Notes: generated by a model not told the origin, from the letters alone. A DNA stretch of 64,000 nt from Siphonobacter curvatus (GCF_002943425.1 NZ_PTRA01000001.1:2666001-2730000); one strand, 5' to 3'; shown: positions 51,620 through 60,612, counted from the stretch's first letter. Program-made: numbers and translations.

Positions 51620-52015
51620 TCATTTTGCAATAGTTAAGATGATTACTCCCGCTCCTATCAGTACGCCGCCAGCACCTTTCAACTTGCCGACTAGCTTAAG
51701 CCCACGTATCTGGCGTCTTAGGTCTGCTTCTGCCTTTTCCCATTTTCGACGGTCGATCTCGTAAAGTTCCAACTCCAAGCCTCTGGCCTTCTCGCTCAAC
51801 AGCAAAGCTTTCTCAGCCTCTCGACTCTTAGCCGCCTGAGCATAGTAGAGAGGCTTCAACTTCTCGTATTTAATTACCGAATCTTCTAAGGCTAGAACGT
51901 ACCAGGTCTCAAAGTCTCCGTTGGGCGTCTTTTGAGCGACGGACACCGTCACGCAACTTCTGACGATCAGCATCAGAAGCCCCAACAGCCTTAATGTCTT
52001 TAGCTTTCTTTTCAT
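51620..52015 (-). CDS. Spanin candidate with N-terminal lipobox-like signal and C-terminal anchor
   Basis: 131 residues from ATG 52015. MKRKLKTLRLLGLLMLIVRS followed by Cys resembles a lipoprotein signal (Arg at -2 is unusual). The middle is a long coiled coil (EIDRRKWEKAEADLRRQIRG) and the end GAGGVLIGAGVIILTIAK is a membrane helix. Lipoprotein plus C-terminal anchor is the plan of unimolecular spanins. The gene begins in another frame inside the 252-residue gene, an overlap of 107 bp as in Rz/Rz1 pairs. Confidence 0.5.
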   Translation of the reverse strand: MKRKLKTLRLLGLLMLIVRSCVTVSVAQKTPNGDFETWYVLALEDSVIKYEKLKPLYYAQAAKSREAEKALLLSEKARGLELELYEIDRRKWEKAEADLRRQIRGLKLVGKLKGAGGVLIGAGVIILTIAK

Positions 52016-52667
52016 AACTGGTTTCAAGGGTATCTACTACGACTATTAGGCAGTCCAGGCGTCGCCTAGAGTCTGACAGGTCGCTATAGGTGTTATGCAG
52101 GTCAATACGTTTTACGGTTTCTTTATCAAGGATGACGCGGGGTGCTGGCCAGAAAATGAGAAGTAGCAAACAGAACATGATCCCAACGATCACTATAGAG
52201 GTTCTGGCCCGGTTTTCCGTCCATTGGCGGGCAATCTCTCGCTGAATACCTAACAGGAATTTATGCAGGAGCAGGTAGGCTTTAGGGAACTTGTCTTCAA
52301 ACCAGTCGTTCACTTTTTCGACGATGCGGGCTAATCCTGGGATAAACTTAGTGGCGTACCAGCTCGTATCCGGCTTCCCGGTTTTGCGTTCAGTAGAGCG
52401 GCGTATTTTGGTGATTTTGATCGCTCCTATCACAAAAAACACGATACGAGAAGCCCATACTGTGTCGAAATAGGCCGACTTACCATAGTTTTCCGGCAGA
52501 AAAGGGACGATGGTGTTTATCCATCCGGTAGCAAGGAAAGCAACCGAAAAGAGTAGCTGGTAAAGCCATTCCAGAAATTCGTCGGGTTGATTCTTAATGT
52601 TTTCCCTAACAAACCAGCCGCCTAAAGCGAGGCAGGCAATGCCGTATGCGATCTCAAGTATGTTCAT
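51909..52667 (-). CDS. Phage multi-pass membrane protein with C-terminal coiled coil
   Basis: 252 residues. Four hydrophobic segments (MNILEIAYGIACLALGGWF; QLLFSVAFLATGWI; WASRIVFFVIGAI; ARTSIVIVGIMFCLLLLIFW) and a hydrophilic C-terminal part with a coiled coil (DTLETSYEKKAKDIKAVGAS). Position between the holin candidate and the spanin candidate suggests a lysis role such as an inner-membrane spanin partner. Confidence 0.55.
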   Translation of the reverse strand: MNILEIAYGIACLALGGWFVRENIKNQPDEFLEWLYQLLFSVAFLATGWINTIVPFLPENYGKSAYFDTVWASRIVFFVIGAIKITKIRRSTERKTGKPDTSWYATKFIPGLARIVEKVNDWFEDKFPKAYLLLHKFLLGIQREIARQWTENRARTSIVIVGIMFCLLLLIFWPAPRVILDKETVKRIDLHNTYSDLSDSRRRLDCLIVVVDTLETSYEKKAKDIKAVGASDADRQKLRDGVRRSKDAQRRL

Positions 52668-52999
52668 GTCAAGTCGGTAAGGTTGTCTGGTAGGTGATCA
52701 GGCTGTTTGATTGCATATTTTCTCAGTTTAACTGCGATGGGTGTTCCGCCTAAGGCTGAGCCGCCCGCTATGAGCCAAGTCCAGAATCTATCAAGCTGCT
52801 CAAATTTGAAGGCTACAGCCACTGTCAGGAACAGGGATATGCTTACGCTGATGATGATATCCACCCATATGTAAGCCTGGTCTTCCTTGATGCGCTGCCT
52901 GTATTTGAGACAGGTCATCACTGTTGTTCCTATCAATGCCGCCGGGACAAAAACCACCGATACGTCTAATACTTTTGTCCAGTTAATTATCTGCTCCAT
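52664..52999 (-). CDS. Holin candidate
   Basis: 111 residues with three hydrophobic segments (VSVVFVPAALIGTTVMT, WVDIIISVSISLFLTVAVAF, FWTWLIAGGSALGGTPIAV) and a charged C-terminal tail, the size and topology of class I holins. It follows the M15 endolysin by 30 bp on the same strand and overlaps the next by ATGA. Confidence 0.6.
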   Translation of the reverse strand: MEQIINWTKVLDVSVVFVPAALIGTTVMTCLKYRQRIKEDQAYIWVDIIISVSISLFLTVAVAFKFEQLDRFWTWLIAGGSALGGTPIAVKLRKYAIKQPDHLPDNLTDLT

Positions 53000-53029
53000 C
53001 GTAGCGGCGTGTGTGGGATATGCAAAAGG

Positions 53030-53497
53030 TTATTTGAACGGCGCGTAGACCGTCTTACCAGCTACTTTCGTAGCCTTGAGTATTTCACGTCTGTTGCCCT
53101 CTTTTGCGAGAGATACATGCACCCAGTCAGGATCTTCGTCTGTGCCAAACTCCCAGATGAGTTGATCAAAAGCCAGGTATTTTCGGATATAGTCGAAAAG
53201 GTCCCGATTCCGTGTGCCGTTTACGCCCGAGCCAAGGTCCAAGTCCATCGCTTCACCTTTTACATGTTGTGAGCTGCGAGCGCCGCCAATAGCGGAATTC
53301 AGCTTAGAAGACCGGTAAAAGGATGTAACTGGGATGGGTATATTGAAGTGTTCTCGAAGCGGCGTATGCACCCGGTCGGCTACATACGCCATACGTTTCA
53401 GCGTCTCAGTGCCAGGTGTATTATCAATACCTAGTCGAGCCGCCGTAGCACTGGATGTAGCCTCTTTGTAGCTTACGAAGGTGCTGATCTTTTCCAT
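53030..53497 (-). CDS. Peptidase M15-type endolysin
   Basis: 155 residues. FYRSSKLNSAIGGARSSQHV, then GEAMDLDLG, has the His and Asp zinc ligands (SxHxxGxAxD), and DWVHVSLA supplies the second His. It is a D-alanyl-D-alanine-type carboxypeptidase domain, typical of Bacteroidota phage endolysins cleaving peptidoglycan peptides. No signal peptide, so it needs a holin. Confidence 0.92.
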   Translation of the reverse strand: MEKISTFVSYKEATSSATAARLGIDNTPGTETLKRMAYVADRVHTPLREHFNIPIPVTSFYRSSKLNSAIGGARSSQHVKGEAMDLDLGSGVNGTRNRDLFDYIRKYLAFDQLIWEFGTDEDPDWVHVSLAKEGNRREILKATKVAGKTVYAPFK

Positions 53498-55764
53498 CAG
53501 ATTTCAGCAGTAAATGAGTGAACGGTAAGCGGCTCGAGCGTCCGGCTGAACGTCTTTCCGTTGTGCCGAATAAGCACCTGTTGCGATTTACCCGCGTTAT
53601 GGAAGGGCTGACCAGCAGTAGCCACCACCCAGAGTTTGCCATTCAAAGAGGCTCCCCGGATATAACCGCGAGGTTCCAAGTGTGCATCTGGGTTTGTTCC
53701 GGTACGTGGTGTGTCCTTCACCCAGGTCTTGCCGCCGTCGAGTGTGAATTCAAGCTGGATGTTGTATTGGGTAGCCGGGTTATTCAGGAACTCGTTATAG
53801 GAATACAGGCGAGCTTTGCCCAGCTCTAAGGCGTAGTTGGAAGCTAACCAGGGGCGACCATCTGTCCATAAGTAAGCGCCACCTCCAAAGCGGAATGTAC
53901 CCATAACGCCCGCCCAAACGGGAAGGCTTTCTTGAATCCATTCGCCAATTTCAAGCCAGTTGAACGAAGACCACCAAATCTTCTGACCGTTTTCAATGTA
54001 GTATCGGCGCTCACCCCCATTATCACCGCCTTCATAAGTCGACATATACCACTCAAAAACAGAAGCTCTTAAGCTAGCGGGCAGCGTACGGAAGAAATTA
54101 TCGGTCCAGTCAATTTTAGCACCAATGGATTTGATAATGGATTTTAGCCCGTACTCTTTTTCCGAAGAGTATGGTTTGCCTTCACCGATCACCGAGCCAT
54201 AATGCTGAGGGTTATCCCATTCCTGCCGCGGCGTACGGAAATAGGGGACGGTACCTTGGAAAATATCAACGCCGGCATCCCGAAACATCTCGAAGCGAGG
54301 CGTTGGGCCGATATGTTTTTCTGGGTGTGCAGGACTGCCGCCACCTTCAACCGCTGAGTTATTATGCGAACCAGAGTATACGAGTATGCGAAGGTTGTCG
54401 TACTTGTCCGTGGCGTATTTAATAGCTTTGGCCGTACTGACTACCCCGCCGTAGGTGAAGAAATCCCCTGATTCCCAGTCTACGTCAAGAATATGATTAG
54501 CTGGCCGTTTATCCCACCCAATGGCTTGAACAAGGTCCATCAAGTAGCCAGCTACCCGTTCGTTTACTTCCTGCTGACTGTTGGGCCAGGGGTTAGGATC
54601 TTCCTCGCCGTTCGCTAGACGCGGCTTGCGGGGCCAAACGTCATCCAAGGCATTTTGGTACATCATCCGGTAAGCACCTACGTGTTCCGGAATGTTGTAT
54701 TCTTTAATCAGCTCCCCTACTCGTGCCCAGGTGATACCTTTGGGGTTCCATTCTTTGTGATAAATACCACCATAGTCTGCATCAAGGTTCAAATGCACAT
54801 GGCTGATCATGCCTTTACGGGCAAAATCAGCTTGAATGGCAAAGGGTACATTGGATTGCAGAATGTTGATCGCCCCATCTGCCAAACGGTAAACGGGGAT
54901 TTGCTCTAATCCTTTGGAAGGGTCGTACTTGATAGCTCGTATTTCACCCTCTTGAGTTTCGGGTTGCGGTTCTACGGGCTTATTAGGCCCGTTAGGCTTT
55001 CCCGGCTGGCTGTGCTCGCCAGTTTCATCGGGCTCTTCTACGATTGGAGCTTTGTAGGTGAATTCCGCGAAGTTTTCGGTTTCCTTTGGATTGGCGTAGT
55101 CGTTTATATAGAGCCGTAACGTCTCGCCATCCTTCAAAACCTCTCGTTTATCGTACAAGGATACTTCGATATCACCTTCAGCATCCACTTTCAAACGGCC
55201 GTCGTTCCAACCATGAATGAATTCGCCGCCTTTGTAAGCGTCACCCCTGCTTACTGACCAATTAAAGCGTTCTGCAGAGCTGTAGTTGGATAGACCCGCC
55301 AATACAGAATATCCCTCCATTTCAGCGTTATGAATCTCAATTTTCTTACCCTGCTCTTCGGCTTCGTACGTAAAATCAATGTATGCCTCTGACCCTTGTA
55401 CGCCAGGCAGGGCCAGGTACAGTCGATAACTTACCCCGTTACGCAGCTTATTCCTGAAAGGGCTAAGGTTGATTTCCACGAAGGAATTTAGAACCATTAA
55501 ATTCCCCCTATCCCCGTCGATGAAGTTAGGATTGGCTACGTAGGCATCTCCTTCATAAATCGACCAATCCAATTTTGAGCCTTCAGCTACGTTGCCAACC
55601 TGCGCTTTGAGGCCGGTTGCGTTACCCTCGAAGAGCTTAATCTTGATTTGCTTACCCGGCGTCTCTCCTTTTACTGCCTGTTGGTACTTATCGGCAGAAA
55701 TCTCCTGAACGCTGGTCGGCGTTCCGTTTATCTGCTCAATTGCGAAGTACTTTTTGTCAGCCAT
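53497..55764 (-). CDS. Phage tail-associated protein with Ig-like repeats and glycoside-hydrolase-like domain
   Basis: 755 residues. Two related N-terminal units of about 95 residues (LDWSIYEGDAYVANPNFIDG / FNWSVSRGDAYKGGEFIHG, each ending FTYEA/FTYKA), a Pro-rich linker (GEHSQPGKPNGPNKPVEPQP), a large barrel-like domain (SHVHLNLDADYGGIYHKEWN, LDVDWESGDFFTYGG, FEWYMSTYEGG) with acidic residues at strand ends as in glycoside hydrolases, and a C-terminal beta domain (FTLDGGKTWVKD). Likely a depolymerase or adhesin acting on host surface polysaccharide. First gene of the leftward late operon. Confidence 0.7.
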   Translation of the reverse strand: MADKKYFAIEQINGTPTSVQEISADKYQQAVKGETPGKQIKIKLFEGNATGLKAQVGNVAEGSKLDWSIYEGDAYVANPNFIDGDRGNLMVLNSFVEINLSPFRNKLRNGVSYRLYLALPGVQGSEAYIDFTYEAEEQGKKIEIHNAEMEGYSVLAGLSNYSSAERFNWSVSRGDAYKGGEFIHGWNDGRLKVDAEGDIEVSLYDKREVLKDGETLRLYINDYANPKETENFAEFTYKAPIVEEPDETGEHSQPGKPNGPNKPVEPQPETQEGEIRAIKYDPSKGLEQIPVYRLADGAINILQSNVPFAIQADFARKGMISHVHLNLDADYGGIYHKEWNPKGITWARVGELIKEYNIPEHVGAYRMMYQNALDDVWPRKPRLANGEEDPNPWPNSQQEVNERVAGYLMDLVQAIGWDKRPANHILDVDWESGDFFTYGGVVSTAKAIKYATDKYDNLRILVYSGSHNNSAVEGGGSPAHPEKHIGPTPRFEMFRDAGVDIFQGTVPYFRTPRQEWDNPQHYGSVIGEGKPYSSEKEYGLKSIIKSIGAKIDWTDNFFRTLPASLRASVFEWYMSTYEGGDNGGERRYYIENGQKIWWSSFNWLEIGEWIQESLPVWAGVMGTFRFGGGAYLWTDGRPWLASNYALELGKARLYSYNEFLNNPATQYNIQLEFTLDGGKTWVKDTPRTGTNPDAHLEPRGYIRGASLNGKLWVVATAGQPFHNAGKSQQVLIRHNGKTFSRTLEPLTVHSFTAEI

Positions 55765-56040
55765 TTGGGAATATTTTTACAAGTTTTAATTCTTGTATTA
55801 AACCGATTTATATCCAATAAACAACCACTTAATAATCTTATTTTCAAGCCTTATTAACCAAAATAAAGACCCATAATTATATACATAATTAGATCTATAA
55901 TTGTATATAACTATATGATTATCAGTTATTTAATACAAACAAAAGTATCAAAAATTATTTGCAAAGTATTTTTTATTTATATTTTTGTGACCAGCTATTA
56001 AATATCGTATACACAAGAATATGTAACGTATTCAAAACGT
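55765..56040. promoter_or_regulatory. Divergent late promoter region with AT-rich palindrome
   Basis: An imperfect 34-bp palindrome centred on AGATCT (TTATATACATAATT / ATAATTGTATATAA, 55877-55910) lies between the two late operons. For the rightward operon, TTTG (55958-55961), 18 bases, then TATTTTTG (55980-55987) match the Bacteroidetes promoter, 54 bp before the scaffold gene. Confidence 0.6.
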
Positions 56041-56682
56041 ATGAAAAAAGAGATTTTAGAAGCGTTAAAAAACAAGTATAAAAACTTGGGTTTTACGGAC
56101 AAGGCTTTTGACGGGGTGGCCGACTTCTTAGCAAAAACCGTTACAAAAGCAGAAGAGATTGACAATGCCATTGGTGGGGTCGAAGATCTTCTCAAAGCGT
56201 TCCAGGGCGATGCAGATAAGCGCGTTAACGAAGCTGTCGAAAAAGCCAAAAAGGAAACAGGCAAAGGGGCCGAGCCTGAAAAGAAAGAGGAACCAGAAAA
56301 GAAAACCGACGTACCTGATGATACGCCTGCCTGGGCCAAAAAGCTGATTGAGGAAAACCAAAAAATGGCCGAAAAAATCAGTGCAATTGAAACGGGCAAG
56401 ACAACAGATACTCGGAAAGGTAAACTCGCTGAAGTGCTTTCGGGCTTTTCGGATGCGTACAAGAAGACGGTTGAGAAGAATTATGCCAGAATGGCTTTTG
56501 CCACTGACGATGACTTCAATGCTTACTTGGAAGACGTGAAAACCGACGGAGCGGAGCACCAGCAAACAGAAGCTAACACTGGACTTGGCAGCGTTACAAA
56601 ACCCGCTCAGTCAGGATCTAGCTCTGTTAAGGTGGCATCGAAGGACGATGCTGTCGTTAAGGGCGTAATGAACGCGATTTAA
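56041..56682 (+). CDS. Putative capsid scaffolding protein
   Basis: 213 residues, highly charged and helical (KAKKETGKGAEPEKKEEPEK, AKKLIEENQKMAEKISAIET), with the composition and place (immediately before capsid genes) of phage scaffold proteins. No protease motif is seen. First gene of the rightward late operon. Confidence 0.7.
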   Translation: MKKEILEALKNKYKNLGFTDKAFDGVADFLAKTVTKAEEIDNAIGGVEDLLKAFQGDADKRVNEAVEKAKKETGKGAEPEKKEEPEKKTDVPDDTPAWAKKLIEENQKMAEKISAIETGKTTDTRKGKLAEVLSGFSDAYKKTVEKNYARMAFATDDDFNAYLEDVKTDGAEHQQTEANTGLGSVTKPAQSGSSSVKVASKDDAVVKGVMNAI

Positions 56683-56684
56683 AT

Positions 56685-57083
56685 ATGGCAACAACGAATC
56701 TTAACAACGATTCTGTGTCAATCGTCTCAGGTAAGGACTCCGTAGTTGTCCCCCTGGTACTTGATACCATTCCGGGCGGTCGATCTTTGAATGTTACAGG
56801 GTTTACGCCTGCGGTTATTCAGGCCGGACACGTAATCATCATGGAAACCGCTACCAAAGATTACAAGCCCATGCCTTTGAACGGCGGAGCTACGGCTTAT
56901 GCCGCTTTACCTACCGGGCATGAGTACGTTGGTGTTCTGATTTCCAGCATTCCAACCAAAAAAGCAATGGCGGGTATCGTGACACGCGGTCGCGTGAACC
57001 CGGCAGCGGCCCCTTTTTCAATGTCATCAATCTTGGCAGCCGTCAAAACCGCTCTGCCGCTTATCGATTTCCGGGAGGACTAA
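56685..57083 (+). CDS. Probable head decoration protein
   Basis: 132 residues, beta-rich and Gly-rich (PGGRSLNVTGFTPAVIQAGH, LPTGHEYVGVLISSIPTKKA). Located between scaffold and major capsid, where decoration proteins are found. Gap of 2 bp on the left, 4 bp on the right. Confidence 0.65.
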   Translation: MATTNLNNDSVSIVSGKDSVVVPLVLDTIPGGRSLNVTGFTPAVIQAGHVIIMETATKDYKPMPLNGGATAYAALPTGHEYVGVLISSIPTKKAMAGIVTRGRVNPAAAPFSMSSILAAVKTALPLIDFRED

Positions 57084-57087
57084 TTAG

Positions 57088-58167
57088 ATGGAACAGTCAC
57101 TTTTCATTGATTGGGTAAGAAAATACTTCCCGGCAATTGTAATCAGTATCACCGAGCGGGTAAACGGTACGGGTAATCCTTTAACGTATTTGCACAAAAC
57201 GCTTTTACGTAGAGACTTCTCTGTCTCCGGTAAGTGGGAAGCTCTTTCCGCATCGAACACCCGGGTTATGGCCGACATCGTAGCCATGGATTCGGTATTG
57301 CCCCTGAAAAGCCGGGATTCGATCGGTAAAGCGGCTGGCGACATTCCTAAAATGGGTATGGAGCTTAAGCTTACGGAGCAACAACTCACGGATCTGGATA
57401 CGCTGGTGGCTTTAAAAGCTTCTGAGCAACAAATCCTTACCAAGTTGTTTGCTGATACGTCCAAAGCAATCACAGGCGTTCACGAGCGTAACGAAGCTAT
57501 TTTCCTGCAGGGTCTTTCTACGGGCGTTGGTCTGGTAGAGGACGATAAGAACGTAGGGGTAGGTATTCGCCTGGATTACGGTTATTTGACGGCTAACAAG
57601 TTTGGCGTTAGTACGCTGTGGTCAACGCCTGCAACGGCTAAACCGCTTGATGATCTCCAAAAGATGATCGACAAGTCGAAGAAAGACGGCCGGGCCATCA
57701 CCAAATTCTACACGGACAGCTTCGCGTTCCGGAATATGGCGGCTACCACTCAAGTGAAAGAGCAGTATGCTTTTATTAAAGGATTTGTCGGCACGAGTAT
57801 GCCGATTCCTGATTTAGAGCAGGTGAATGAAGTTTTGCAGCGGAAGTTTGGAGCCACGATTGAACTGGTAGACCGTTCAGTAATCTTCGAGAAAAACGGC
57901 GTTCAGACCTCGTACAAGCCTTGGGAAGAAGGTGCTTTTGTGGCTATCACCAGTCCTCAAGTCGGAACGCTTACCTACGCTACCCTGGCTGAGAAAAACC
58001 ATCCCGTATCAGGTGTTACGTATGAAGAATCAGAAGAATACATTCTGGTATCTAAATACCGTACGAACAAGCCCCTGGCTGAGTTTACCAGCTCTCAGGC
58101 CCGCGTTGTTCCGGTGATCGTAGCGGAAGGTATTTATCTGTTGAACACTAAAACCGTTCAGGCATAA
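57088..58167 (+). CDS. Major capsid protein
   Basis: 359 residues. ALSASNTRVMADIVAMDSVL near the start, the long helix region DLDTLVALKASEQQILTKLF, and the C-terminal ILVSKYRTNKPLAEFTSSQA and VPVIVAEGIYLLN are typical of HK97-fold major capsid proteins of the phage capsid E type in Bacteroidota. Abundant in virions. Its stop overlaps the next start. Confidence 0.88.
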   Translation: MEQSLFIDWVRKYFPAIVISITERVNGTGNPLTYLHKTLLRRDFSVSGKWEALSASNTRVMADIVAMDSVLPLKSRDSIGKAAGDIPKMGMELKLTEQQLTDLDTLVALKASEQQILTKLFADTSKAITGVHERNEAIFLQGLSTGVGLVEDDKNVGVGIRLDYGYLTANKFGVSTLWSTPATAKPLDDLQKMIDKSKKDGRAITKFYTDSFAFRNMAATTQVKEQYAFIKGFVGTSMPIPDLEQVNEVLQRKFGATIELVDRSVIFEKNGVQTSYKPWEEGAFVAITSPQVGTLTYATLAEKNHPVSGVTYEESEEYILVSKYRTNKPLAEFTSSQARVVPVIVAEGIYLLNTKTVQA

Positions 58168-58574
58168 TGGCAAAGTCAACATACGTAGTACTTCAGGAAT
58201 TCCGCGATAAGGACAACTTCGATAAGAAGTACGAAGTAGGCGAAGAAGTAAGCTTTGATGGTCAGCGTCTGGAGACTTTAACCGGTCTTGGCTTGATCCA
58301 GCAAAAAGGCGGCGAAAAAGCCTCAGACCCTAGTAAAACCGATGAGGACAAGCAGACCGTTTTCACTGAAGTCCCAGTACCTCCGTACAAAATCGGAGAT
58401 ATTTGGAATAAGGGCCAGGAAGTTTTCAAGGCAGTAAAGGGCAAGGCTAAGAACGGAAAATTTGCCGACGCTGACTGGGAATTAGTACAGGCAGAACCTA
58501 CCCCTCCTGCCGATAATACCGGCGAGGGTGGAGAGGTAAATGGTACAGGCGGTTCGAATCCTTTACTGGACTAA
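58167..58574 (+). CDS. Phage structural protein after capsid
   Basis: 135 residues. An N-terminal beta domain (VVLQEFRDKDNFDKKYEVGE), a Lys/Asp-rich linker, and a chitin-binding-like or FhuA-like segment (PYKIGDIWNKGQEVFKAVKG). Possibly a head fibre or joining protein. Confidence 0.6.
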   Translation: MAKSTYVVLQEFRDKDNFDKKYEVGEEVSFDGQRLETLTGLGLIQQKGGEKASDPSKTDEDKQTVFTEVPVPPYKIGDIWNKGQEVFKAVKGKAKNGKFADADWELVQAEPTPPADNTGEGGEVNGTGGSNPLLD

Positions 58575-58587
58575 CGGAGTACCCTAT

Positions 58588-58914
58588 ATGGCAACAATAC
58601 GGGAAGTTTTGGTTGATAGGTTTTCTGAGTTGGATGTAGAGCTCTCGGCCGTTAAGGTGGAGACTCTACTCACCGACTCGGACTTAAACGGCGATGCTAC
58701 GTATAGCAAAGGTCGTAAGAAGGATATTGACCTAATCATCGCCCATTACATACCCGTTTTGTTGAATCGAGCTGATGTAACTGAGGGCGGCTTTTCAGTC
58801 AAATACGACCGTAACAGCCTGCTTACGTATTACAACTACCTATGTGCTCAGTTGGAAATCGAAAATGTTTTCACTGCAGCTCCGGTTGTACAGGATCGCT
58901 CGAAGCTATGGTGA
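58588..58914 (+). CDS. Head-tail adaptor-type protein
   Basis: 108 residues from ATG 58588 (upstream frame overlaps the previous gene). IREVLVDRFSELDVELSAVK and YYNYLCAQLEIEN are similar to the DUF6706 type in Bacteroidota phages, which takes the place of the head-tail connector. Overlaps the next by a few bases (ATGGTGA). Confidence 0.7.
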   Translation: MATIREVLVDRFSELDVELSAVKVETLLTDSDLNGDATYSKGRKKDIDLIIAHYIPVLLNRADVTEGGFSVKYDRNSLLTYYNYLCAQLEIENVFTAAPVVQDRSKLW

Positions 58915-59228
58915 AGCAGTATGCATACGAGCTTTGGGTATTTCAAGTCAGTGAAAGCTACCAGAATGGTAACGGAGACTGGCTAGAAGGTACGTCTGAG
59001 TGGGTAAACGTTTCAAAATGCCGGGACGAATCTAACTCTAAGGGCCAGAGCATTAATCTGGTTGATGGGTCGTCTTATCGGTTTGAATCGCTCATCCAGT
59101 TGCCTAAAAAAGCACCCAAGGTGGAAGCCGGGACCAGGGTTGAAGTCCGAGACGGTTCAGAGGTTCGTTTATCAGCGACTGTTAAACGTTTCTCAAAAGA
59201 CCAGTTACACTCCCGGATATGGGTATAA
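58908..59228 (+). CDS. Head-closure-type protein
   Basis: 106 residues from ATG 58908. Beta-rich with WVNVSKCRDESNSKGQSINL and TRVEVRDGSEVRLSATVKRF. Small size and location between adaptor and gp10-like protein fit a head closure protein. Confidence 0.6.
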   Translation: MVKQYAYELWVFQVSESYQNGNGDWLEGTSEWVNVSKCRDESNSKGQSINLVDGSSYRFESLIQLPKKAPKVEAGTRVEVRDGSEVRLSATVKRFSKDQLHSRIWV

Positions 59229-59680
59229 AGCCGAAGTTCACCAAGGCAGAAATCCGGTCAACGTTTGTGCAACGGAGAGACCGCATTGAGCAGGCTATTC
59301 TAGCGACGCTGATGTATCTGGGTGAAATGTGCGTAAACCATGCGCGCTCGGTTAATACCTATCAGGATCAGACCGGTAACCTTCGAAACAGTATTGGCTA
59401 CATCATTGTCAAAAACGGCAGGACGATAGCTTCTTCCTTTGTCAAGTCGGTTACGGGAACGGTTGAAAGTGATGAGGACGGCGTAAAGATTGGCAGGGGT
59501 CTAGCCAGAGAATTAGCTAAGCAGCACAATACCGGATATGCACTCATTGTAGTGGCTGGTATGAATTACGCGGCTGCAGTGGAATCGAAAGGCTTTGACG
59601 TATTAAGCTCTGCTGAGCACCTGGCTGAAAAAGAGTTTCCCCGAATGATCCGGGATCTGAAATTGCAAATCGCAGCATGA
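59219..59680 (+). CDS. HK97 gp10-like tail component
   Basis: 153 residues. TYQDQTGNLRNSIGYIIVKN and the end VESKGFDVLSSAEHLAEKEF are typical of the gp10/neck family. Overlaps its neighbours by 10 and 4 bp. Confidence 0.75.
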   Translation: MGIKPKFTKAEIRSTFVQRRDRIEQAILATLMYLGEMCVNHARSVNTYQDQTGNLRNSIGYIIVKNGRTIASSFVKSVTGTVESDEDGVKIGRGLARELAKQHNTGYALIVVAGMNYAAAVESKGFDVLSSAEHLAEKEFPRMIRDLKLQIAA

Positions 59681-60087
59681 GAACCACCTTTGATCAGGAA
59701 GATATATTGTACTCTATACTGGCTACATCTGCTGTCAAAGCCGCTGTGTCTGGTGGGCTATACAAACAAATCCGGCCTGATGATTCCAAGCTGGAAGATG
59801 TGGTAATTAACTCTCTCCCTATTGACCAAGGCTCCGTACAACGCAGTACAGCAAACGTAAACGTGTACGTGCCCGATATCCAGATTAAGATCAACGGAAA
59901 GAACCAGTATCAGCCTAATACCACCCGCCTAAAAGCGCTTACTGCCCTCGTAGTTCCTGCTTTACAAGAGCGGTACTCATCCGAAAAATGGAATTTCTGG
60001 ATTAGCAATCAAACGACGTTCCGAGAGCCGGAAATCAATCAGCATTACTTGAATCTTAGAATCGAGTTCAAGTTTCATAATTCGTAA
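59677..60087 (+). CDS. Tail terminator/completion-type protein
   Basis: 136 residues, FDQEDILYSILATSAVKAAV and the order in the operon (after gp10-like, before tail tube) suggest a tail terminator. Similar to proteins of this position in siphoviruses. Function inferred from place. Confidence 0.65.
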   Translation: MRTTFDQEDILYSILATSAVKAAVSGGLYKQIRPDDSKLEDVVINSLPIDQGSVQRSTANVNVYVPDIQIKINGKNQYQPNTTRLKALTALVVPALQERYSSEKWNFWISNQTTFREPEINQHYLNLRIEFKFHNS

Positions 60088-60108
60088 TCACCTTATTTTC
60101 AAATTGAT

Positions 60109-60612
60109 ATGGCAAGCGTTGTTACGTTAGGTTTAGCCTCAATTGAAGTAGGCGCCGTAGCTGGTGACGGAGGTCCCGGCACAACCCTTACTTCCCTGGG
60201 ATACACGTTCGAAGATTCTTGTACGATGACGCAGGATGATCCGGAAATCAATGAGTTTTTCGCCGAAGAGGTTGAAGACCCCATCGTGCGGAAAATGAAA
60301 AAAGGCCGGACTACGTTCGCCTGGCAACTCATGGATCCCGACGCGGAAACGCTTCAAAAAATCTTTGGAGGTACCGTTTCATCCGGTACTCCGAAAACAT
60401 GGAGTGCTCCGGATGTCACCCCTTCTATCGAACAGACGGTTAAAATCACACCTCACGAAGGTTTAGTGATCACCATTCCTCGCGGCTCACTGGTAGCCAA
60501 AGTAAATGCCCAGTTTAGCCGTAAAGGTATGTTCCTGGTTGACATTTCCGTTGTGCCGCTAAAGCCCAAAAAGGCCGGTGTCGGTACGATGCAGGCAACC
60601 AATCCGGCTTAA
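60109..60612 (+). CDS. Major tail tube protein
   Basis: 167 residues. LASIEVGAVAGDGGPGTTLT, then the beta-rich body (TMTQDDPEINEFFAEEVEDP, RKMKKGRTTFAWQLMDPDAE), and its place upstream of the chaperone and tape measure are characteristic of siphovirus tail tube proteins. Confidence 0.8.
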   Translation: MASVVTLGLASIEVGAVAGDGGPGTTLTSLGYTFEDSCTMTQDDPEINEFFAEEVEDPIVRKMKKGRTTFAWQLMDPDAETLQKIFGGTVSSGTPKTWSAPDVTPSIEQTVKITPHEGLVITIPRGSLVAKVNAQFSRKGMFLVDISVVPLKPKKAGVGTMQATNPA

